Source: Neocallimastix lanati (nom. inval.) (Eukaryota; Neocallimastigomycota; Neocallimastigomycetes; Neocallimastigales; Neocallimastigaceae). Taken from it: 27,500 bases of DNA. The DNA is taken from the NCBI GenBank assembly GCA_016946835.1, contig JACVTC010000001.1:1982501-2010000 (forward strand), in the 5' to 3' direction. How positions within the stretch are numbered: the stretch's first letter is position 1; every line of letters begins with the position of its first letter. Below are positions 18,119 to 27,500 of this stretch, piece by piece. Under the pieces are notes generated by a model. It searched no databases and was not told where the DNA came from. It saw only the letters and a list, made by a program, of their open reading frames with translations. The position numbers and the translations under genes are program-made.

Positions 18119-19287
18119 TCTTTTTTTTTTTTTTCCCCTTTTTTCCCTCTTAATACGAAAATTTTATTCATTAAGAAATAAAAAAAAAATAAATATATAT
18201 ATATGATTTTTCATCCTATTTCAATATTTCAGTATTACATCGAAGAGGGAACCAAGAGGGAGAAAGAATAATAAAAAAAAATACAGAATATATACAAATT
18301 CATTTAAAGTAAATATATTTATATTATTTAAATTTATAATATAAATATTTTTATATGGATATCAATCTTTTATATGAATATATATGAATATATATATAAA
18401 TATTTTATTATAGCTATAAATCTTTTATGTCTGTATCTACATAGAATAGAATATAATTTTGTATGGTCTGAACTGTATAATAAAAGAATGGATTCCTAAT
18501 ACATCATTCGATGTTTACACTTTTTTTTAATAATATTAAAAATGAGGGATAAAATAAAAAAAAATAAAATAAAAATTAAATGAATAAATAAATAAATAAG
18601 AAATAAAATAAAAAAAAAAAAAATAAAAAAAATAAAAATAAAAATCAACAAATAATAATAAAAATAAAAAATCTGTCATATTTTGATTTTTTTTTTTCTT
18701 ATTTATTTATTTGTTAATGATATGATTAAGGAATAACTAATTATTTAACTAATTATTAGGAATATTTTGAAGTTTTTAGGAATGTATTAAAAAAAACAAA
18801 CAACAAAAAAAGTTTAAATATAATATTAATTATATATAAAATAAAAGATATATATATAAGATTATATATAAGATATATACATGTATATATATATATATAT
18901 ATAATTAAATATTTAAATAGTTATTAGATGTGTAATCTTATTATAATAAACTAATCATGAATAAATTGCTTTTAATAAAATTTTAAAAATATAAAATAAA
19001 TAAATAAATAAATGGAAATAGATAAATAAATAAATAAATAAAATAAATAAATATATAGATAAATAAATAAAATAAAATAAATAGATAGATAAATAAATAA
19101 ATAATTTTCCATTCAAAAAAATTAAAAAAATTAAAAAAAAAACAGAAAATAAAATAAAATTTAAAACATATATTTATATATATATATTTCTTCATTCATT
19201 TAATAATATACGATATAAATTAACTAATAAAAAAAAAAAAGATAAAAAAAACCTTTTTTTTATTTGTATGAAACTTAAAAATTAAAA

Positions 19288-19341
<54 letters not shown>

Positions 19342-19478
19342 TGAATAATCTAATAATTGTAATAATTGTAATAATTGTAATAATTGTTTATTAAAATGAA
19401 TTTTCTCTAAAATGGAAAAAAAAAATTTATTTTATTTTCTGTTTTTTCTTAATCTATCTCTCTTCTCTTTTCTTTCTT

Positions 19479-19528
<50 letters not shown>

Positions 19529-19774
19529 ATTAATTATAAAAAATATTATAAATTAAAATTATTAATTAAAATTATAATTAAAAATTTAAATAAAAAAAAA
19601 AACGTTTAAAATAAAAATATTTAAAAAAATAATAATAATAATAATTATTATTATTAATAATATTAATATTATTATTATTATTATTATTCATTTGTAATTA
19701 AAAAATAAGAATAAAAATAAAAAGAAGTTAAGAAATTAAGAAATAATAAAAATGATCATAATGAAGTAAAAAAA

Positions 19775-19818
<44 letters not shown>
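17827..19818. other. Gene-free A+T-rich stretch with microsatellites
   Basis: No gene seen. It holds ATT repeats with TTTC interruptions (about 18000-18118), an (AAT)n run (about 19287-19341), a long poly(T) (19481-19524) and poly(A) (19779-19817). About 18220-18530 is of ordinary complexity, including GAAGAGGGAACCAAGAGGGAG near 18242-18262, and could be an untranslated exon, RNA or old relic; nothing identifies it. Confidence 0.65.
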
Positions 19819-19819
<1 letters not shown>

Positions 19820-20006
19820 CTCATTTTAACGGCCTGTTATAAGTTTTTTTTATTATTATTAGAAATAAAAAAAAAAATTTAATTTAAAAGTCAATTAAAA
19901 AAATATATATAAATATTTATATATATTTATTTTTAATTAATAATAATATTCATAAAAGAAATTAAAAAAAAAATAAAAAAGCTTGTAACAGGCCGTTAAA
20001 ATGAGT
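19819..20006. mobile_element. MITE-like unit with 25-bp terminal inverted repeats
   Basis: ACTCATTTTAACGGCCTGTT starts at 19819 and extends to 19843. Its reverse complement, with one mismatch over 25 bases, is at 19982-20006. The 138 bases between are A+T only. GC-containing inverted ends around a non-coding A+T core resemble a non-autonomous DNA transposon, but the outer flanks are homopolymers and no target duplication can be read. Confidence 0.5.
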
Positions 20007-20177
20007 TTTTTTTTTTTTTATTTAAAAAAATAATAATTATTATTATTATAAATAAATAAAAAAAAAAAAAAATAAAGTTTAATTTACATGTCTATTAAAA
20101 AAATTTTTTTTTTTTTTAAAATAATAATCATAAAAGAAATAAAAATAAAAATAAAAAAAAAAAAAGATAAAAAAAAG

Positions 20178-20198
20178 CTTATAACAGGCCGTTTAAGT

Positions 20199-20202
<4 letters not shown>
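20178..20202 (+). repeat. Third copy of the AACAGGCCGTT motif
   Basis: It reads CTTATAACAGGCCGTTTAAG and so on, in the same orientation as 19982-20006 and 196 bases after it, with three differences over 25 bases. Like the other two it is followed by a poly(T) run. AAGTTTAATTTA or a close variant follows each copy downstream (about 19879, 20077 and 20271). Confidence 0.9.
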
Positions 20203-20244
<42 letters not shown>

Positions 20245-20279
20245 ATTATTATTATTAAAAAAACAAAATAAAGTTTAAT

Positions 20280-20310
<31 letters not shown>

Positions 20311-20469
20311 TTAAGGGTTTTCTCTATTTCTAATAATTATTTATTTAATTAATTACATAAAAATTATTTATTTATTTATTTAATTATATAAAAATTATAT
20401 ATTTATTTATTTAATTACATAAAAATTATTTATTTAATTATATAAAAATTATTATTTTATTTTTATTCT

Positions 20470-20504
<35 letters not shown>

Positions 20505-21268
20505 ACTTATTAAAAAAAAAAAAAAAAGTTTAATACGATCATAAGTCATAATGTTATAAAGAAAGAAAGTAAAATAATAATAATCATTTTAATTAATAGT
20601 TATTTTTTTTAATAGTAGTATTAATAATAAAATAAAATGATATAAAGTAGTATAAGAGAGTAAAGTATTAATAAAAAAAATAATAAAATAAAATAAAATT
20701 GGATATTAAAGAAAAGAAAAAAAAAATTTTTTTTTAATTCATTAATTTTAAAAGTTGAAGGTTATTTTTATTTTTATTAATACTTTTATTATTTCTTTTA
20801 TCTTTTATATTATTACTTTATTATTTATTTTATTTTATGAATTAAATATTCAATAAAATATAAAGTTTGTAGCGGCTTATTCATTTTTTTAAAAAAAAAA
20901 ATTAAAAATAAAAAATAAAAATAACAGGTAATTTTTTATAAAATTCAATAATCCTTTACTTCTATAGAAGAGGACTTAAAAAAAGATTACAGTAGAATGC
21001 TATAGGAGTATAAAGAATGCATTTATATACATACATACATACTGGTAATTATTTTATTACTTTTTTTTTTTATTTTTTAATTAAAAAGTTAAAAACTTAC
21101 CATCAATATAAAATAAAGCTTAATAAATAAAATAAAAAAAAAAATAATAAAATAAAATAAAATGATCTGCAAATTCAATATTATAATCAATAATCAATAA
21201 ATTAAATAAATCAATAAAATAAATAAGATTAAAAGATAACATACATTATTTATATTGATATATATAAA

Positions 21269-21323
<55 letters not shown>

Positions 21324-22438
21324 CATTGTGATTATTATAATTATTTTATCATATCCTTTATTTGACCTAAATCAACAAAAAAAAATAAAATAAAATAAAA
21401 TAAAATAAAAATAATAAAAAATAGAAACAAAAATAAAAATAAAAATAAAAGTAAAAAAAAAAAAAAAAAAGATCTTAAAAACCTTTTTAAATATTTCTAT
21501 GACATCATAAGGTCAAACCATACTATTTAAGATTTATTATATTTTTATACATAAAAAAAAAAAAAAAAGGTTAATTTTATGAATAAAATGCAGAATTAAT
21601 TAAAAGATAAATTTAATTTTTTTTTAGTTGGTTTTTTTTTTATTGGTTTTTTTTTTTTTGGTTTTTTTTATGTTGGTTTTTTTTATGTTTTTTTTTTTAA
21701 TAAAAATACCAATATTAATATTTAATAATAAATTATAAAAATGAATTTTTATTTTTATTTTATTTTATTTTTATTTTATTTTATTTTTATTTTATTTTTT
21801 TTTTAATTTAACCCCTGAAAATTAATTATGAATGGAATTAATTATTATATATATAAAAAAAAAAGATCATTAATTATTATAGATGAATATAATTACATCT
21901 CTGAATTATTAAATATAATAAATAAATAAATAATTAATTAATTAATTAATTAATTAAACAATAATAATTAAATAAATAATAATAATTAAATAAATAATAA
22001 TAATTAAATAATAAATAAATAAATAAATAATAATTAAATAAATAAATAATAATTAAATAAATAATAATAATTAAATAAATAAAATTTAATGAAATAATAT
22101 TTAATATTTAATAAACTAAAATAGGATATAAAAATGTCAGTAACTATGAATATAAAAATTTAATAATTTAATATTTATTAAATGGATATGAAGAACCTTT
22201 TTTTTTTTTTTTTTTTTTTTTTATGAAACAAACGATTTACCTGTTTTTATTAATATACTTATAATATATGTGTAATATATGTGTATTATATAATATACTA
22301 AACAAATTAGATAACAATATCTATAATTATATTAATTATTCAAAAAAAAAAAAAAAAAAAAAAGTAATAGAATAAATAAATGAATAATAAATAAAGAAAA
22401 GAATAAAAAAAAAAAAAAAAAGTATTAGAATAGGGAAT

Positions 22439-22475
<37 letters not shown>

Positions 22476-22640
22476 TCCACAATTCGAAATAATTTAACAT
22501 TGATACCAAAAAAAAAAATTGACTAATTTTAAGTAAAGTCGTCAGTCCTAATCCTAATAAACAAAGATTTTAAATGAAATGAAATTGAAACAAATTAAAA
22601 ATAAGATTTAGATTGATGTATCCAAATTAGGATTAACAAA
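20203..22640. other. Gene-free A+T-rich stretch
   Basis: No gene seen. It holds poly(T) (20202-20240), ATTTATTTAATTA-type repeats (20333-20460), poly(A) (20475-20503), a (TTA)n run (about 21270-21322), (TTTTA)n (about 21750-21800), an AATAATTAAATA repeat field (21955-22083) and further poly(A). Islands of ordinary complexity lie at about 20865-21050, with (CATA)n at 21028-21040, and at 21500-21540. The latter has TGACATCA, a bZIP-like site that is probably chance. Confidence 0.65.
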
Positions 22641-23643
22641 GATTTGAATAAATGAAAAAATAAAAATAAAAATAAAAATAAAAATGAAAATAAAAATAAA
22701 AATAAAAATAAAAATAAAAATGAAAATAAAAATAAAAATAAAAATAAAATAAAGATAAAATAACAATAAAATAAAATAAAATATAATATAATAGAATAGA
22801 ATAGAATATAATAAAATAAAATAAAATATAATATAATATAATAAAATATAATAATATAATAAAATAGAATATAATAAGATTAAAGAATAATAACAAAGAA
22901 ATTACAAAGATTAACTATTCTTTCCTCCAATTAACATCATTAACATTATAATTATTTAATAATAATATTATTATTATTTTGATTAAAATAAAATATTAGT
23001 TAATTTTTGTTTTTGGTTTAATTTTCATTTCTGTTTTTTGTTGATGTTGTTGTTGATATTTTTTTTCCCTTTTAGTTATGAGTTAACTTTATTAATACAA
23101 TACAATACAATAAAATAAAATAAAATTAAAATAAATTATAGTTATAATAAAATAGAGTATAATATAATAAAATAGAGTATAATAAAAAGTATAATATAAT
23201 AAAACATAGTTATAATAAAATAGAGTATAATAAAATATAGTTATAATAAATTTAAATTTTTAGGATTATAAAAAGAAATGATATTTAAATAAATAAATAA
23301 ATAAATAAAAATATTTAACCTTAATGCATTCCCTACCAATTATTATCTTTATTTTTTATTTATTTATTTATTTTATTTCTATTCCACTTCTTTTCTTTTT
23401 TTTCTTTCTTTTTTTTATATATATATTATTTATATTTATTTATTTATTTATTTATTTTCTATTTCATGATGATTCATGATGAAATGATACAAAATTAAAA
23501 AAAAAAATAAAAAAAGAAAAAATTAAATCAAAAAAAGTAATTCTAATTTAAATTTTATTTTAATTTATTTATTTATTTATTTATTTTTATTTTCAGATTT
23601 TTAATTTTTTAAATTTATTAATAAATAATTGAATAATAAAAAA
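22641..23643. other. Gene-free stretch with hexamer and AATA-type repeats
   Basis: No gene seen. (AAAAAT)n with AAAATG variants occupies about 22651-22748, followed by AATAAAATATAAT-type repeats to 22875 and an ATAATAAAATAGAGT repeat field at 23137-23250. Open frames here are only products of these repeats. Confidence 0.75.
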
Positions 23644-23890
23644 GAGTATTTATTAATAAATAATAAATAATAAAAAGAGTATTGATTAATAAATAATTGA
23701 ATAATAAAAAGAGTATTTATTAATAAATAATAGAGTAATAAAAAGAGTATTTATTAATAAATAATAAATAATAAATAATAATAAGAGTATTATTAATAAA
23801 TAATAAATAATAAAAAGAGTATTGATTAATAAATAATTGAATAATAAAAAAGAGTATTTATTAATAAATAATTGAATAATAAATAAATAA
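23644..23890. repeat. Minisatellite with a GAGTATT unit of 32-40 bp, seven copies
   Basis: GAGTATT starts at 23644, 23677, 23711, 23745, 23785, 23817 and 23852. The consensus continues TATTAATAAATAATTGAATA. Units vary by small indels and by exchange of TTGAATAA for TAAATAA, giving a higher-order alternation. Confidence 0.92.
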
Positions 23891-25781
23891 ATAAATAAAG
23901 AATGGATAAGAATAAAAGGATCATAATGAATAATAAATTTTATTTTCATAATTTTGTTTCTTTTTTTTTTTTTTTTTAAATCTTTATATATATTCAGTAT
24001 AAAGGAAAAAAAAATAATATATATCTATATATATAATAAACTAATAACTACTAATAGTTAATATTTTAAATCTTTTTATCCATAATAATAGATAATGGAA
24101 TAATGTTTTTAAATCTTATTAAATATGAATAATCATTTTTCTTTTCTTTTCTTTTTTTTTTCTTTTTTCAATTATTATAATATTTAATGATAATGTCAAT
24201 ATCAAAAAATAAATTCATTCATTCTTATTAGTATCATAATTAGGTGATATGATATTTATTAAATAAAAAATATAAAAAATTATTATTCTAATTATTCTAA
24301 TTATTATTCTAATTATTCTAATTATTATTATTAAATATTAATTATCATTCTAATTATTCTAATTATTCTAAATTATTATTATTATTATTATTGATTAAAA
24401 ATGAAGTAATTAAAAGTAAATTTTTTTTTTTTTTCATTTTTTTTTTTATGAATTTTAAATAATAATTAATTAATCATTTTTTTTTTTTTAAATAAAACAA
24501 AAATACAACAAAATAACAATAAAAATTAAAAAAATTAAAAAAGATATTTAATGAACCCTTTTTTATTTTATTTTCTTTAAAAAAAAAAAGAAAAAAGAAT
24601 TGATTTGGTTTTTAACCAGAATTTAATAAAATTTTCAATTCATTAAAACATTAAAATGTTAATAATAAAAAAATTCATTTCTTTATTATTCAAAATAGAA
24701 GGAAAGAAAAGAAGAAAAAAAAAAAAAAAGAGAGAGAGAGAAAAGTTTATCTCATCCTTTTCTATATTTAATATGTCCATATATAATAAAAAATATATAT
24801 TCACATTAATATCATATTAAATATCGAAAATATCGAAAATATCGAAAATAAAAAAAAGATGAAATATCAAATTAAAAAAAAAAAAAAAATTTATTCAATT
24901 ATAATTAAATAATTTTATTTTTTTATCTAAAAATATATATATTTATTTAATTTAATATTTATTTTTTATTTTTTTTTATTATTTTTAGTTTTATTTTATA
25001 TTTATTTTATATTTTTTTTATATTTAATTATACTTGAAAATTTATTTTTATTTTCTATTTTTTTATTTATTTATTTTATTTATTTATTTTTTATTTATTT
25101 TTAAAAAAAGATCAAAATTTTTTAAATTAATTATATTCTTCTATCAATTCATATTACAATCTACAATATATTATATATATATATTTTATTATATTATATT
25201 ATATTAATATATTATAATGTTAGATGGATGAAAATATGGAATAGAAACTTTTTTATTTTCTAATTATGGTAACTTTTATTATTATTATTATTTTAACCAA
25301 AAAAATATTTTAATCAAAAAAAAAAAAAAAAAAAAAAAACTTCTTCTAAAGATAAAAAATATGACTTATACTATATAACATATACTATATACTATATAAT
25401 AAATAATATATAATATATAATATAATATATAATAAAATATAATATATAAAAATTATTAAATATTATATATTATATTTTATTATATATTATATATTTTATA
25501 GTATAATAAATAGATATAAAATAATTTTTACAATATAACTAAATAAATAGAGATATATAAATATATCATATAATATATAAATAAAGATATATATCCAATA
25601 TATAATAGAATAAATTTCAATATATAATAAATTATAATAAAAAGATTTAAAGATATGATAGCACGGAAAATTAAAATCTTTAATTTTATGGTGGATGAAT
25701 TTCAAATACTCAAAATAAATAAATATAAATGAATGAAATATATTAAATATAAATAAATGAAATATGAAAAAATAAATGAAC
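23891..25781. other. Gene-free A+T-rich stretch
   Basis: No gene seen. It holds AATTATTCT repeats (24284-24372), a GAGA run (24730-24742), three ATCGAAAATA units (24822-24850), TATTTTATT-type sequence (24955-25090) and a long AT-only field (25370-25640). Short hairpins such as TGGTTTTTAACCA lie near 24607-24619. Confidence 0.7.
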
Positions 25782-25865
25782 GAATATTTAATATTATAAA
25801 TATATATTTGAATATTTAATATTATAAATATATATTTGAATATTTAATATTATAAATATATATTT
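25782..25865. repeat. 28-bp tandem repeat, three perfect copies
   Basis: GAATATTTAATATTATAAAT plus TATATATT starts at 25782, 25810 and 25838. The copies are identical, so the expansion is recent. Confidence 0.95.
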
Positions 25866-25989
25866 TAGAGTTTAAAAGAAAAAAAAAAAAAACTTTTTTT
25901 TATTATCTTTCTCTCATTCTCTATCAAATTTAAATAATATTATCTATTAATATTATATACTATAATATATTTAATCTCTCTTTTATTAT

Positions 25990-26440
25990 TTATTATATTA
26001 ATAAATACTCATACTATTTATTATTATTTTTTATTTATTAATAAATACTCATTTTTTTTTTATTATTTATTAATAAATACTATTTATTATTTTTTATTTA
26101 TTATTTATTATTTACTGTTTATTATTTATTATTTATTATTTATTATTTGTTATTTATTATTATTTATTATTTATTACTTATTATTTATTATTTATTATTT
26201 ATTATTTATTATTTATTATTTATTATTTATTATTTATAATTTATTATTTATTATTTATTATTCAATTATTTATTATTTATTATTCAATTATTTATTATTT
26301 ATTATTTATTATTTACTGTTTATTATTTATTATTTATTATTTATTATTTATTATTTATTATTCAATTATTTATTATTTAATTATTAATTATTATTTATTA
26401 ATAAATACTATTATTCAATTATTATTGCAATAATTGAATA
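25990..26440. repeat. Heptamer-based minisatellite, inverted relative to the 23.6-kb array
   Basis: TTATTAATAAATACTC (near 25996 and 26035) is the exact reverse complement of GAGTATTTATTAATAA in the 23644-23890 array. ATTATTCAATTATTTATTA (about 26260-26370) is the reverse complement of that array's TAATAAATAATTGAATAAT. Between them runs a 7-bp TATTATT repeat. Confidence 0.85.
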
Positions 26441-26458
26441 TAAGAAAAATTCTTATAT
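26414..26458. other. Two adjacent perfect hairpins
   Basis: TTCAATTATT-ATTGC-AATAATTGAA (26414-26438) overlaps by one base ATATAAGAA-AAA-TTCTTATAT (26438-26458). They sit at the right edge of the heptamer array. A role is not known. Confidence 0.85.
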
Positions 26459-26847
26459 AAAGATACTTTTATTAGTTATGTATAGTAAATATTAAGAAAT
26501 GAAGTTTACAATAATAATAAAAAAAACAAAAAAAAAAAAAAAATAGAAATTGTTTAAACCAACTAAATAGTTATAATAAATATTTTTAAAACTTTAAAAA
26601 TATATAATATTTATCTATAATAGAAAAAAAAAAAAAAAGGTTTTATATATAATTATTAATAATATCTGAAATTAGTTTATAAATATCTATACTGAAGTTT
26701 ATGCAAATTTCATTTTATGTTTTCATTTATTAATGGTTTACTACTTTATTTGTTATTTATTTGCTAATGAATTTTTATATCTAATCTCTATTTAGAGAGA
26801 GAGAGAGGAAATCAAATATATATCAATTAGTAAATCCTAAAAGTTTG

Positions 26848-26882
<35 letters not shown>

Positions 26883-26954
26883 AATATATTCTATATAAAT
26901 AAAATTAAAAATAAAAATAAAAAAAAAACACACTTTTTTTTTTTTTATTTTTTT

Positions 26955-26994
<40 letters not shown>

Positions 26995-27500
26995 TGGAAA
27001 ATCCACTTTTGATTGAATAATTTGAACCAATAAAAAAAATTAAATAAATTAAATGAATAAATGAATAATTATTAAATATATGAATAAATAATTATTATTT
27101 AAATGAATAAATAATAATTGTTTAAATAAATAAATAAATAAAAAATTCTATTTTTTTTAATTATAATTGTAATTAATATCTAAATTTCAAGTAGTTTTAA
27201 ATTAAAAAAAAAAAAAAATAAAAAAAATAAAGAATAAAAAAAAAATATTATTAAATATATATATACCTTCTTAATATATATCTATTCAGATATATTTACA
27301 ATAGAATAATATATAAAGATTTTCATTAACATTCACATAATATGAAGAAGAAGAAAAAAAAAAATCAATATAAAATAAAATAGTTGATAGCAAATGGCAT
27401 TTTTATGAATTGATAAATCATACAAATAAATAAGTATATATATATATATATATATATTTTGTTTTTTTTTTTTTATTTTTTTCGTTTATAATAAATAGTA
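26459..27500. other. Gene-free A+T-rich end of window
   Basis: No gene seen. A GA run (26795-26808) and a CT/CTTT run (26848-26883) face each other about 40 bases apart. Poly(A) lies at 26961-26992 and (AT)n at 27436-27458. Poly(A) near 26623-26638 and 27203-27218 interrupts otherwise unremarkable A+T sequence. Confidence 0.65.

Noticed and set aside
18983-19195. 70-codon minus-strand Ile/Phe/Tyr frame
   Set aside because: It is a product of AAAT-type microsatellite; no ordinary sequence in it.
21505-21520. TGACATCA as a bZIP binding site
   Set aside because: A single short match with no nearby gene; not distinguishable from chance.
22633-22896. Hydrophobic 87-codon minus-strand frame resembling a membrane protein
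   Set aside because: It is a translation of (AAAAAT)n repeats into Phe/Tyr/Leu/Ile; composition only.
23644-23890. CRISPR-like array
   Set aside because: There are no unique spacers; units are contiguous and degenerate, and the genome is eukaryotic.
23686-23949. 87-codon minus-strand frame
   Set aside because: It is a translation of the 32-40-bp minisatellite.
26090-26390. Heptamer repeat as a telomere
   Set aside because: It is A+T-only TATTATT, internal, degenerate and lacks the G-rich strand of telomeric repeats.
1-27500. tRNA, rRNA or spliceosomal RNA genes
   Set aside because: I looked for T-loop GGTTCGA-type boxes and known core RNA motifs and saw none; short or divergent RNAs could still be missed.

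Overview
The window is nuclear DNA of a eukaryote with an extremely A+T-rich genome. Intergenic DNA is almost pure A/T with long poly(A)/poly(T) runs and microsatellites. The three long reading frames are intron-free, use the standard code and encode proteins rich in Asn, Ser, Thr and Asp/Glu homopolymers. This fits best with an anaerobic gut fungus (Neocallimastigomycota). A dictyostelid-like amoeba is the main alternative. The assignment is inference from composition and gene style, not from a species-specific marker.

Left part (1-6310): an almost complete Ty1/copia-type LTR retrotransposon on the + strand. The 5' LTR lacks only its first 20 bases because the window starts inside it. The retained 300 bases are identical to the 3' LTR, and one open frame encodes Gag, protease, integrase, reverse transcriptase and RNase H (1864 aa). 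The element is therefore young and may be active. Its primer-binding site looks complementary to the anticodon arm of tRNA-Lys(CUU), which implies a half-tRNA primer. Just downstream (about 6925-7912) lie decayed pieces of an older copia element in the same orientation, followed by a possible LTR fragment on the other strand (8045-8087).

Middle part (8098-16536): two minus-strand genes. One encodes a divergent Hsp70 (9260-11428) with a tandem KSN/KSH repeat inside the ATPase domain and a 74-residue acidic block inside the lid. The other encodes a 1063-residue low-complexity, probably disordered protein of unknown function (13345-16536). A broken copy of the 3' end and 3' flank of the latter gene lies on the far side of Hsp70 (8098-8790). 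Hsp70 is thus bracketed by an intact gene and a decayed partial paralogue, pointing to an old local duplication. No operon-like or pathway link between these genes can be shown.

Right part (16537-27500): about 11 kb in which I find no credible protein or RNA gene. It holds structured repeats: a roughly 38-bp inverted repeat (17666-17826), a GC-containing 25-bp motif present once inverted and twice direct (19819-20202), and two related minisatellite arrays in opposite orientation (23644-23890 and about 25990-26440). It also has back-to-back hairpins (26414-26458) and many microsatellites.
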